From contig JAOWBW010000220.1 of assembly GCA_026119855.1 (NCBI GenBank), forward strand, positions 550,828-614,827: a stretch of DNA of 64,000 nucleotides, given 5' to 3'. Every line of letters begins with the position of its first letter. The first letter of the stretch is position 1. The notes under the pieces were generated by a model. It worked only from the letters and a program-made list of their open reading frames with translations, searched no databases and was not told the origin of the DNA. Source of the stretch: Campanula takesimana. Its lineage: Eukaryota; Streptophyta; Magnoliopsida; Asterales; Campanulaceae. Below, piece by piece: positions 53,873-64,000 of this stretch. A program made the translations under genes and the position numbers.

Positions 53873-55138
53873 GGCAAAACTGCATCAAAAATCACTCAAC
53901 TATGACCAGATTGGGTATTTGGTCACTAAACTAATTTCCTTTTGAAACAGCACATCCAACTTATTTATTTTTGTATCCATAGTCACTATCACTAACCCCG
54001 TTAGTTTTTTCCCGTTAAATCATCATGTTCAATGCATGTGACAATATTTTAAAGGGTAGTTCAGGTAGTTTGATCAAAAGAATGGGAAACAAATTGTCCG
54101 GCTTAATGAGTGAAAAAACAAACTGCAGGATTTGAACTAAAAAATCAAAAAACAAAACCCTAATAACCTTTTTTCCCATCCATTCTTCCTACGCCTCCCT
54201 CCCCCATCACCACATATTGTTCTTCCCTTCTTCCTTTCCCCATCCCCTGTAGCCCCCTTCCATGTCCTCCTCTGGCCACCCTTCCCCGTTCTACCTCAGG
54301 ACGCCCCTCCCATCACCCCTTGCCTCCTCTCCCTACTTCCTTTCTAATTTCCGACCGGCCATCACCTATAAGCTACGTCTTCTCCGACATTCCTCTCCAG
54401 CCCGTTTTTGTAATATCTCGACTCCTAGAATGGCGTCGTAGCCCTCTGCCTAGCACATGGATACCCAATCGGCGACTCCCACACACATAAACTTCTTACT
54501 GCCCTCTCCTTACTCGCCTCTTTATCACAGATTCAAATTGAGAGATTCAGATCTGGGGTTTTTTTTTTTTTTTTTTTTGATCGAATCCGGGTTCATTGTT
54601 AAGCAAATCAAATATGGGATATGCTTTTCATAGATTCAACTTGAGATTTAGGATGAGAACTTAGGTTTTGAAACCTAAAATTAATTTGGGGGAAATGAGA
54701 TTTTCATTGGGTTTTACAACAAATAATTGTTGATCTTCATAGGGATGAAATATAAATTTTGTTAAAAAAGTACTACTCTGCGTAAAAAAAAAAAATTAAT
54801 ACTCCACAGTATAATGAAAACAGTATAATGAAAACGGCTAATCGAAAAAATAATAAACATAAATCACTAAAGTGAATAAGGAGCAATAACTCAGGGACCT
54901 ATTTGGAACATACTCATCCTTTAAATGTTAATTTAGAGTGAATTACCTAAAATACCCCTTAAAATTCGATCACATGCATCGCGCATGACCATTTAACGGG
55001 AAAAAACTGACGGGGTTAGTGATAGTGACTATGGATGCAAAAATAAATAAGTTGGATGTGTTGTTTCAAAAGGAAATTAGTTTAGTGACCAAATACCCAA
55101 ACAGGTCATAGTTGAGTGATTTTTTGTGCAGTTTTGCC
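53873..55138. mobile_element. Non-autonomous Mutator-like element (MULE 3)
   Basis: Element of 1266 bp, starts GGCAAAACTGCATCAAAAAT and ends ATTTTTTGTGCAGTTTTGCC, inverted over about 200 bp including CACTAACCCCGTTAG...CCCGTTAAAT. Perfect 9-bp duplication TACTATTTA (53864-53872, 55139-55147). The interior has a C-rich block (about 54175-54480: CTCCCTCCCCCATCACC, CCACCCTTCCCCGTTCTACC) unlike the flanks, possibly captured host sequence, but no protein could be recognised. Confidence 0.87.
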
Positions 55139-55372
55139 TACTATTTATTATAATAGTTATTATATAAATTAACTATTATATCTAACTATTAATAATTAAC
55201 TATTTATTTAATAATTATATTTAACTATTAATAGTTAACTATTATAATTAAAATTATATACTCCATTATTCTGATTGATAATTAACTAATATTATTAAAT
55301 AAAAATATAAACGAGCAAAATATAATAAAATTAATAATTAGTTACCCGTGCATGGCACGGGTTACCCACTAG

Positions 55373-56294
55373 TCTAAGTAAAAGGAAAACAAGTTCTAGA
55401 TTGTAAATGAAAACAAATAAATAGAGGGCATATTCTAGGTGGTCAAAAGAATGCATAAAGTCATTGGTTTTCACGAAATAGCATACTTCTTTTGTCACTA
55501 ATTGATTATCCAAATTTTATTTTGAGGATATTTATTTTTTATATAATTAAATGGCAAAAGATGCATTATTTTTGTCTACTTTTCAAATATTTAGTTTAGC
55601 AAGTATAAAGTGATTAGTGAAAAAAAATAGCATATATTTAGAGACAAAAGATGAGACCAAATATTCTTTAAAATAAACATTCATTTTAAGACGGAGGGAG
55701 TATATAATACCAACTCTAAAGTGTAGATATTAAAAAAAAAAAAAGAATCTAGCATGAGTAATGAAAAAATAATATGTAGAGGACGTGAAAATCTGGAGAA
55801 AAACGGGTTTTATACTAAGTTAGCGTAAAACGCCTTTATAAAAATGGCGCGGTGGCATTTTTGTAATAAACGAGAAGTTGTTCGGCGATGATCGTAAGTG
55901 TCAGTGTTAGTGTTAAAAAGTGCTAGCCATGTTACACTGGCACTTATTGACACTTTCACTGGCACTTTTGATAAGTGTCAGTGTAATGGATGACACTTTT
56001 AAAAACTAACACTGACACTTTTGAAAAGTGCCAACGACAATGTTTTTGAACTCCAGTCCAAATGACTGGCACTTTAAAATATTCAAAATGGCATTTACGA
56101 TGCTTGCTAGTATTTACAGAAATGTCACCGCATGTTTTAAAAAACAAGCGCCAACGTGTTTGGAAAAACACGTTTTTCTTTTGCTTAAGGTAAAACACGT
56201 TTTTCACATGACCAACTCGCGGAAGACATATTTCTAGGTGATAGAGAAAGCACAAAATACGGTTTGTAATTCGTGAAATCTGATATGAGCAATG
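55373..56294. other. Intergenic stretch with GGCACTTTT inverted array
   Basis: Contains a Stowaway-like end GACGGAGGGAGTA (55691-55703). From 55895 to 56095 there is a cluster of GTCAGTGT, TGGCACTTTT, AAAAGTGCC and GACACTTTT words in both orientations. This resembles a CACTA-like subterminal array, but no termini were found. ORFs here are by-products of the repeats. Confidence 0.5.
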
Positions 56295-56460
56295 CTAGGG
56301 GCACAAAATAAGGTCACAAAATCTTGCTCACAAGATATGGTGGCGATATTTTATTGGTTGCATCGATAACGGACCCGCCACACTCTAATTAAAAACACCA
56401 ATAAAATCATTACACCTAGTATTTTGTGAGCAAGATTTTGTGACTTTTTTGTGCCCCTAG
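56295..56460. mobile_element. MITE with CTAGGGGCACAAAA inverted ends
   Basis: 166 bp; the left CTAGGGGCACAAAATAAGG and right TTTTTTGTGCCCCTAG are inverted over more than 35 bp with CACAAAATCTTGCTCACAA. The flanking duplication is unclear because CTA/TAG can be read as end or flank. Non-coding. Confidence 0.72.
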
Positions 56461-56763
56461 TATTATTCATCTGACATAAATCTTTAGAATTTTAAATAAA
56501 ATAATAATGTAAATGGCATATTTTCTATGTAAAATAAAAAGGCATAAAAACCAATAAATAAACTACAAACTCTAAAACGAGTGTAGATTTAAGAAAATCT
56601 AGCATTGAGTTCTAAATTTCAATTTAAGAAACTTGGCTTCATTATTAGATTTAGCTACTCTCTACCGCAATTCAATTAAGTTGATCAAGAAAATCAAAAT
56701 ATAACATTTATTTTGAAGAGGGAATGAGTAAGAAGGGGAAGTGGGTGAAATGTGTAATGGATA

Positions 56764-57203
56764 TGTTAGAGCAATAACAAGACTTGATAAGAAAAGCGAG
56801 CAATCACAAGAACACCAATTTACGTGGTTCACCAACTTGGCTACGTCCACGGGGAGGGGAGAGAATATTATTATCAATCTGGAGAAACGATTACAAGATC
56901 TCACTATTACTGCTACACGAATTATTGATCACAATAATTCCTGACTGTGTAACTGTAGAATTACAGACCTTCTCTGAGCACTCTAATAATTTGTTTATGA
57001 CAATCTGAGGTGTGATTTTAATCTAAACTACTGGCCTCTATTTATATTAGTAAAGTTTATCTCAAAATCTCTTAGGAACTTGGAAACCTAGTCCAAAACT
57101 GACTTGGAAACCTTCCTTCTGCGCTCAGTCCCGGAATTACGAAATCTCTCTGTTGTTTAATCCTTTAACTCGGCGTCCCAAATTCAAAGGCATTAACCCA
57201 ACA
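56764..57203 (-). mobile_element. Solo LTR of the copia A family
   Basis: TGTTAGAGCAATAACAAG...GCATTAACCCAACA is the complement of the copia A LTR, 440 bp. A perfect GGATA duplication (56759-56763, 57204-57208) with no internal region shows LTR-LTR recombination of a full element. It lacks the roughly 190-bp GC-rich block present in 6348-6989. Confidence 0.9.
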
Positions 57204-57208
57204 GGATA

Positions 57209-57955
57209 AAATCGAAATCTAAACATTACAACGTTTAGTAAAATGCAAAGAGATGAAGATTGATATGGAGATGAAATGTAGTGGAAATTGATTATTAAAA
57301 ATTATTGTTTTAATAGTTAAAAAATATTTAATTTTCATTTTAAAATTGATTATTAAATGTTGATTTACCTTTAAATTAAATATTTTTATTTGGCCCTATA
57401 TAAACAAATATAAATTTCAAAAGTAATCAATATGTACATCATGTGCAAGCAACATGTGATTTGGTTGAGTTTTTAATTGAATTCCATTAATTAGCTACAT
57501 TTTGAAGAAATTTTGCCATTTCAAACTCTAAAACCAAATTAAAACAATAGAGTTCGCCTTAAGAAGAAATTCCCCATAAGACATCGAGTTGAGGTTCTAA
57601 TTTGTCATTAACCTTTTCTAGGTTCAAAATAATTCATTTCTTATCATTTTTTAATGGAATCGGAAAAGTACAAAATATTTGCACATAGTTGTGCCCAAAG
57701 TCTTTAGACCCAATTATACAAACAGAAACCGAAAACACTAACAACAAAATTTGGTACCAAAATGATTTGGCATCAGCAAACATAAATTGACGTATGGATT
57801 GTCAAAGAAGAGATAGGAAAATAATGAAAGTAAAGAGATGGTAAAATAAAAAAAAAAATAGAACTTTTGAAAGTTAAGAATATATTTCAAAATTCAAATC
57901 AAGAAAAACATGAAAAGGACAACATTTGAAAGAAAAAAAAAATCAAAACTAAATA
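57209..57955. other. Intergenic stretch, nothing recognised
   Basis: AT-rich, no ORF or repeat boundary apparent. Ends at the LTR of the minus-strand chromovirus. Confidence 0.5.
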
Positions 57956-60041
57956 TGTCGAGCCCCGTACCCGTGGTCCTACTTGGCCCCACGCTCGGGA
58001 CACGATCGGAAGACGTCATAAAACATTTTAGGAAAATTTTTCGAAATGTACTTTCATAAAAGTTTCATATAACCAAACACATTTACTTGAAACTTGATTC
58101 CATTTCCACATAAACAAACTTTCACAATCCAAAGTACTTAGCCATAAGGCTTACACACTTTACTTACAAATTTACAACTCACCAACATGTTCCAAAAATA
58201 GGTGATACAAAGATGAAGTCACGGGTACACTACCCAAAAGGTTATACATTTACATAATGTAGCATTTACATAACACATATCCCAAAATGTCTTACCCAAA
58301 ATCACCACCTCGACGTCCTCCCTTGTGCAGTGACCTATCCCCTGGGCTCTCCTTTATCTAAAACAGTAAACAAATAAGGGTGAGAATGAATCTCAGTAAG
58401 CTACTAAAATGCAACTACGTTACATGCTGAAATGATACTCGGAATTGAACAATGTCAATAAACATCCACATAGCACATAACATGATAGGTAAAGCCAACT
58501 CATCTTTCCACACGTAAGGCGGAATAAAACACTCATAAGTGGATACTGAGCCAAGGTTCTCGAATCAAACATATAACCATCTGAGATGTATCAACTGAGC
58601 AGCACCAAAGGCTGAAACCGGTTCATGAACCAAACAACAACAACAACAACAACAACGGGGGGGGGGGGGGGAATGACACATAGTCATAACCCAAACGGTG
58701 ACTAAACTCACAAAAAGGAGAGCTAGCCCAGACCCAATCCGTAGCCCAAGGAAGGGGGTTAAAAATGGGAAACCAATGGTAGAAGCCTTACAATGAACTT
58801 GGCTCGTGTGCCATTATAATCCCTACCACTGCCCGACTCTACAACAAGTACCAGCTGAACTTTAAACACGAGCATATTAATGAATACTTGCTTAAACAAC
58901 AACCGGGGGAAATGATTCTAAAGTAGGGAACCAAGCCAAATACATCACAAAGATGAACCAATCCAAACCACACCAAAAGATGTTCAACCAAATCCAATTA
59001 ACATTTAGTCAAATTTCACAACTCTTATATTCACAAAGGAACTAATTTCAAACACTAGGGTGTTCCACAACAACCCTCTAGGTACTCTAGGATATAACCT
59101 AAGACCTAGACTAAGATTGAACTTTAAATCACTTGAAATGGAACAACTCAACTTTTCAGCAATTATGGGCGGTCGCCCAAAATGCTCTGTCCCAGACCAA
59201 CCCTTTCAGATAGCATGGGCGGTCCCCCAACCCCATTCTGGGCGGTCGCCCACAAGCCAGACTCAGAATTCTCAAATTTCTCCTGCAAGTCAAATTCATC
59301 TGTCCCAAGCGTAAGAGTATAACTTACTAACACTTATACTATTACCAGTAGTGCAACAACCACCTCAAAACATTACCTTCAATTTAACTCTTCATTCCTA
59401 CACAAAATGTGAATACTCCATTTGTCCCAAAATTACAAGTATCACAAATATCATTCAAATCATAAAATTAACAAGTACAAGTATCAAGTATAACATATAT
59501 GACCATTTTAATATTTAAAGGGGAATTAGTAACTTACCTAGTTTGGGAAAAAGTATCGCTGAAATAAGTTTTGTTCGGGTAGAAATGACCTACTCAACGC
59601 CCTGATCATTTTTATATAATTAAATTTTAAAACGGATAAGTAAATAAAAAGAATTAAATCGAAATAGGTTGAACTTACCTTTTTCTCCTAACCCTAGGAA
59701 AGTACGAGGAAGAAATGTTGCTGTTTAACAAACAAACACAGAGAGGGAGAAAGAAGATAAATTATAAGAAGATTTTTACCCACTTTTCTACTTTGGTCAC
59801 CCAAGTTTCATTTTTAACACTTAAGCCCTTGTAGTTATATTTTCACAAAGGACCCTAAAGTTTCAACTTAATCAATTAACTCCTTTAATCATTATTATTA
59901 CTAACCAAGTAAATAACACAAATAATCAAATAAGATATGCAAATCATAAAATATGATGCAACACATAAAATGCACACATTATGTCAAATTAAAATTCCCA
60001 AAAATTTAAAATAAATAGGGACGGGTTTTGGGGTCGTTACA
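57956..60041 (-). repeat. 3' LTR of gypsy F
   Basis: 2086 bp, TGTCGAGCCCCGTACCC...GGGGTCGTTACA. Contains two GGGCGGTCGCCC dyads (59167-59178, 59240-59251) and a decayed third (59217-59228), and a (CAA)n tract followed by a run of about 15 G (58637-58672). Confidence 0.85.
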
Positions 60042-60075
60042 ATCACTCCCCCTTAAAGAAAATTCGTCTCGAATT

Positions 60076-60660
60076 TTAGAATAACTTACCAAACGAATCA
60101 AATAACCAAGGATATTTCCTCTCCATTTCATCCCGAAGCTCCCAAGTAGACTCCTCAACATTATGGTTCCTCCACAAAAATCTAACAAGAGGAATACTTT
60201 TAGTTCTCAATTCTTGAACTTTAGAATCAATCACCTGAACTGGATGCTCCTCATAGGACATACTTGGTTCAATATCCTCAGGTATCTCAGATAACACATG
60301 AGATGGATCATACACATACTTTCGAAGCATCGAAACATGGAACACATTATGAATCTTGTCAAGAGAAGGAGGTAACACAAGACGATAAGCTCGATCTCCA
60401 ACTCTTCCCAAAATCTCAAAAGGCCCAACAAACCTCGGAGCAAGTTTACCTTTCTTCCTATATCTCTTAATTCCCATCTTTGGAGAAACTTTCAGAAACA
60501 CAAAGTCACCCTTTTCAAACTCAAGGTCTCGCCTTCGGTGATCAGCATAACTCTTTTGACGACTCTGGGCAATAGTCAATCGATCCCGAATAAGCTTAAC
60601 CTTCTCAAATGAGTCATTAACCATATCAATACCCCAAATCTTTGCTTCCCCAATTTCATC
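60076..60660 (-). pseudogene. gypsy F integrase C-terminus and chromodomain
   Basis: From a Met at 60624: a linker ending SRQKSYADHRRRDLEFEKGD, the GPY/F-type module RFVGPFEILGRVGDRAYRLV, VFHVSMLRKYVYDPSHVL, and a chromodomain-like end (VQVIDSKVQELRTKSIPLVR, FLWRNHNVEESTWELRDEM). It is separated from the integrase core by the TAG at 60663-60661, in the same frame. Otherwise intact. Confidence 0.85.
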
Positions 60661-62802
60661 CTAACAAATAGGTGAACGACACTTTCTTCCATACAATGCT
60701 TCATAAGGAGCCATCCCAATACTCGACTGAAAACTGTTATTATAAGCAAATTTTACGAGAGGCAAATGAATATCCCACGAATCAGAAAAGTCAACAGAAC
60801 AAGCTCTCAACATATTCTCAAGAATCTGAATGGTCCTTTCTGACTGGCCATCTGTTTGAAGATGAAAAGTAGTACTGAACCTCAATTCTGAACCCAAATC
60901 CTTCTGAAATGTTTGCCAAAACCGAGAAGTGAATCTAGGATCCCGATCAGAAACAACGCTAACTGGAACTCCATGCAACTTCACTATCTCATTAATGTAC
61001 AAAGTAGCAAGCCTTTCCATCGAATAACTAATCTCAATAGGTAGGAAATGAGAAGACTTTGTCAATCTGTCTACAATCACCCAAATTGCATCATGCCTTC
61101 TTCGAGTACGAGGTAACCCTGTCACAAAATCCATAGTAACATGTTCCCACTTCCATTCCGAAATCTCTAATGGTTGAAGCAATCCCGTGGGCCTTTGATG
61201 TTTAGCTTTCACTTGTTGACAAGTCAAACACTTCGACACATAATCCGCTATTTCCCGCTTCATGTTGTTCCACCAAAAGTGTTGCTTCAAATCTTGATAC
61301 ATTTTGGTACTCCCGGGATGAATGGTATACCTCGACTTATGGCCTTCCTCGAGAACTTGAAGTTTAATCCCATCAACATTAGGAACACACAATCTACCTC
61401 TGAAAGTCAATACTCCTTCAGAACTAAGAGAAAAGTCTTCAAATCTGCCATCTTTAATTTTTCCCATAATCTTCACTAACTCGGGGTCATCTTTCTGAGC
61501 ATCCTTTATTTGTTGAATTAAGGTTGGTAATACTCTGATATTCGCAAATATAGCCCCATGCCTCGATTCATAAGGACACCAATCTCGAGCATCTTCTAAC
61601 ATCTTCCATTCCCGTATCATCAATGAAGCTACATAAGACTTCTGGCTAATAGCATCAGCTACCACATTTGCCTTGCCCGGATGATAAGAAATGGTGCAAT
61701 CATAATCCTTCAACAGCTCCATCCATATTTGTTGTCTATTGTTCAACTCTTTCTGGGAGAAAAGATACTTCAAACTCTGATGATCTGTGAAAATCTCAAA
61801 CTTTTCTCCATATAGATAATGCTTCCATTTGTGTAACGCAAAAACGATAGCTGCAAGCTCCATGTCATGGGTTGGATAATTCTGCTCACTAGGAGTTAAC
61901 TTCCTTGAAGCATAGGCAATTACCTTCCCACTTTGTATCAGAACACACCCCAAGCCTTCTTTTGAAGCATCACTATAAATCACTAATTCATCATTTCCAT
62001 TAGGCAGTGCAAGAATAGGAGCGGTGGTCAACCTTTTCTTTAACTCTTCAAAACTAACTTGACATTTATCATCCCACACATATGGCACATTCTTTCGAGT
62101 CAACTGAGTCAATGGTATAGCAATCTTAGAAAACCCTTCAATGAATCTTCTGTAGTACCCAGCTAACCCCAAGAAACTTTGAATTTCTGTAACTGATTCT
62201 GGCCTCTTCCAATTCACAATAGATTCAATTTTTGATGGATCAACAGATATACCTCTATTAGAAACCACATGTCCCGGAAAAGAAACTTCATCGAGCCAAA
62301 AAGCACACTTACTGAATTTTGCAAACAACTGCTTGTCCCGAAGAATAGATAGAACCATTCGCAAGTGTTGCTCATGGTCCTCCCGAGACTTGGAATAAAC
62401 AAGGATGTCATCAATAAACACAACCACAAAAGAATCAAGATAAGGCTTGAAAACTCGATTCATAATATCCATGAAAACAGCTGGAGCGTTTGTTAACCCG
62501 AAAGGCATGACAAGAAACTCATAATGACCATACCTACTACGAAAAGCAGTCTTAGGAATGTTTTCTGAGTGAATCTTCAACTGATGATACCCACTTCTCA
62601 AGTCAAGCTTTGAAAAGACAACTGACCCTTGGAGTTGATCAAATAAGTCATCAATGTGAGGCAAAGGATATTTGTTCTTTACAGTCACCTGATTCAGTTT
62701 TCTATAGTCGATGCATAGTCTCAAGGACCCATCTTTCTTCTTTACAAACAACACAGGGAGCTCCCCAAGGTGATACACTAGGTCGGATGAAACCCCTATC
62801 AA
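60661..62802 (-). pseudogene. gypsy F RT-RNase H-integrase segment
   Basis: 713 open residues. RT: KKKDGSLRLCIDYRKLNQ (about 21-38), MPFGLTNAPAVFMDIMN, and the active site FIDDILVYS (129-137) with both Asp intact. RNase H: LVIYSDASKEGLGCVL, PTHDMELAAIVFAL, FTDHQSLKYLFSQKELNNRQ. Integrase: zinc finger HPGSTKMYQDLKQHFWW...CLTCQQVK, MDFVTGLP, VVSDRDPRFTSRFW and LQTDGQSERTIQ, where His is replaced before Leu-Gln. It ends YEALYGRKCRSPIC at TAG, one transition from TGG. The start is a frameshift, not a true initiator. Confidence 0.87.
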
Positions 62803-63128
62803 GCAACTCTTGCAATTGAACTTTCAACTCCTTTAATTCTGCTGGAACCATTCTATAAGGTGATTCAGATATCAGGGTAGTACCTGGAAGTAATTCAATA
62901 AAAAAACTCGATCTCCCTATCAGGAGGCATAGAAGACTCAGTAGAGAACACATCAGGAAACTCTTTCACAATATGCACATCCTCTACTTCAGGCAACTTT
63001 TTAGTAGTATCAAGAACACTGGCCAAATACCCCGAACAACCACGATGCAACAACTTTCTAGCTTTCATATAAGAAATAATACGAATTCCCTTACTCAAAG
63101 GAGCAGCCTCAAAAGTAAATTCAGGCAC
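62803..63128 (-). pseudogene. gypsy F protease-RT linker, frameshifted
   Basis: KARKLLHRGCSGYLASVLDT, VKEFPDVFSTESSMPPDREI and ESPYRMVPAELKELKVQLQE occupy two frames, broken near an A-run at about 62900 and again near 62770 (SPWGAPCVVCKEERW). This is the conserved region ahead of RT in chromoviruses. Confidence 0.8.
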
Positions 63129-63262
63129 ATCAGGAAAGAAAATGTAACCACCTTTTTATAACAATCAACTGAAGCATGGTATTTACTCAACCAATCCATT
63201 CCCAAGATAATATCAAAATCTTGTAATGGCAAAACAACTAAATCAGCAAATAAAACATGCTC

Positions 63263-63989
63263 TCAAATATGCACATCACAACCACGTAACACCTTATTAG
63301 TCACCAAACACTCCCCTATTAGAGTAGACACTTCTAACACATAAGGTAGAGATTCAGAAGAAACATGCAATCGAGAAGCAAAATGCACAGACACATAAGA
63401 ATGCGAAGAGCCAGGGTCTATAAGTGCTCGTGCCCTCAAACTAGACACAGAAATTATACCTCCTATCACGTTAGAAGAATTTGAAGCTTGTTGTTGGTTG
63501 ATAGAAAAAACACGAACTTGCACTTTAGGCTTCCCTAAGGCATCCCTCTTCTGACCCTGAGATGATCCTGCTCCACTCCCATATGATACAATCCTTGCTC
63601 TTGGACAATCCCTCTGAAAATGGCTAAGCTGACCACAATTCAAACACTTTCCTTGCTTATTCCAACATCGCTCTTCAGAGTGCCCTTCCTTCTGACAGTA
63701 ATTACATATTCTTCTACCTTGATTTCCGGGGTGTTACCTTGATTCCTGACAATTGGTTGTCCTTGTGGTTGCCCTCTAAATTGTGATGGTGTTCCCTGAC
63801 CTCCTCGATTATCACCACGCTGTGGTTGAGGTTTTCCTTGCCTTCTTGTACCTGCCAATTCAATTTTCCTCTTACATATTCTTCTACCTTGATTTCCCGG
63901 GGTGTTACCTTGATTCCTGACAATTGGTTGTCCTTGTGGTTGCCCTCTAAATTGTGATGGTGTTCCCTGACCTCCTCGATTATCACCAC
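63263..63989 (-). pseudogene. gypsy F gag C-terminus and protease
   Basis: Zinc knuckle on the right (the Cys pair lies around 63640, then CGQLSHFQRDCPRARI), then protease ALIDPGSSHSYVSVHFASRL, where DPGSS is the chromovirus variant of the DSG active site. Upstream is a Gln/Gly-rich region (KPQPQRGDNRGGQGTP, FRGQPQGQPIVRNQG) present twice by tandem duplication. A one-base difference between the two units changes the frame. Confidence 0.8.
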
Positions 63990-64000
63990 GCTGTGGTTGA
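63702..64000 (-). repeat. 170-bp tandem duplication in gypsy F gag
   Basis: TTACATATTCTTCTACCTTG begins at 63702 and again at 63872. The following text is identical to the window end except for one C (TTTCCGGGG versus TTTCCCGGGG). The second unit is cut by the window edge. Confidence 0.88.

Larger units (their letters stand above)
53335..55372 (+). mobile_element. Helitron (non-autonomous) with nested MULE
   Basis: The 3' end is the hairpin CCCGTGC-ATG-GCACGGG (55345-55361) followed by TTACCCACTAG and host T, exactly the Helitron terminus. The 5' end is near ATATATATTAAAGTTGGTGAA; the leading TC is not preserved, so the first base is approximate. The body is TAACTATTA-type AT-rich repeat, interrupted by a Mutator-like element at 53873-55138. 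No Rep/helicase. Confidence 0.75.
57956..64000 (-). mobile_element. Ty3/gypsy chromovirus F (Tekay-like), runs off the right edge
   Basis: Minus-strand element. The 3' LTR is 57956-60041; the purine tract (complement of ATCACTCCCCCTTAAAG) is at 60042-60058. Leftward from the window edge come gag, protease, RT, RNase H, integrase and chromodomain in gypsy order. The 5' LTR is outside the window. The coding region has few breaks: frameshifts near 62770 and 62900, a TAG at 60663-60661, and a tandem duplication in gag. Confidence 0.9.

Noticed and set aside
59060..59314. 84-residue ORF in the gypsy F LTR
   Set aside because: Lies wholly inside an LTR and encodes the dyad repeats; not a gene.

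Overview
The window reads as nuclear DNA of a flowering plant, most likely a eudicot. It holds a coiled-coil NLR resistance gene with a GT-AG intron, an S-protein homologue gene, and many plant-type transposable elements: Ty1/copia Tork-like and Sirevirus, Ty3/gypsy chromovirus, Mutator-like, hAT-like, CACTA, Helitron and Stowaway. The species cannot be named from the sequence. Only two genes look like intact host genes: the NLR at the left edge (exons 3-873 and 3034-4823, with its 5' end outside the window) and a secreted S1-family protein on the minus strand (52719-53177). Almost everything else is mobile DNA, much of it nested.

Layout. 1-4823: NLR gene, whose single visible intron carries a 1.39 kb Mutator-like element. 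4998-5800: a GTTAC-rich foldback repeat. 6348-11450: Tork-like copia element (+). 11643-16561: second copia element (-). 17647-18456: two MITEs. 20385-21780: Pack-MULE with two captured gene pieces. 24763-26235: hAT-like element with a captured Rab GTPase exon. 27213-34931: Sirevirus copia element lacking reverse transcriptase. 35118-41392: an NLR fossil split by a CACTA element and a third copia element (36106-41078). 41393-43836 and 49550-52338: two copies of a gypsy-LTR plus hAT plus Helitron segment, separated by a 5'-truncated chromovirus (43837-49549). 52719-53177: S-protein homologue. 53335-55372: Helitron with a third Mutator-like element inside. 56764-57203: solo LTR of the first copia family. 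57956-64000: minus-strand chromovirus running off the right edge.

Most elements could be bounded by matched target-site duplications read directly: CTTAT, GAATG, GTTTC, TAATC and GGATA (5 bp) for LTR elements; TTAAAATAA, TTAAATTTA and TACTATTTA (9 bp) for the Mutator-like elements; CTGGTTAG/CTGGTTGG (8 bp) for the hAT; TA for the Stowaway. The coding regions of the retrotransposons are broken by stops and frameshifts, and many of the stops are one C-to-T transition from a sense codon, so the copies look inactive and mutated by deamination.

The signals most worth following are: (i) a 12-bp CpG dyad of form NNNCG-RY-CGNNN that recurs inside the LTRs of otherwise unrelated retrotransposon families; (ii) an over-represented GTGTTACC octamer scattered through the Sirevirus in two different reading frames and forming a hairpin at the LTR end; (iii) a hAT-like element in which a captured Rab P-loop exon joins in frame to an upstream ATG across good splice sites; and (iv) a Pack-MULE holding a transit-peptide exon and an oppositely oriented exon of another gene. 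All identities, counts and alignments were done by eye.
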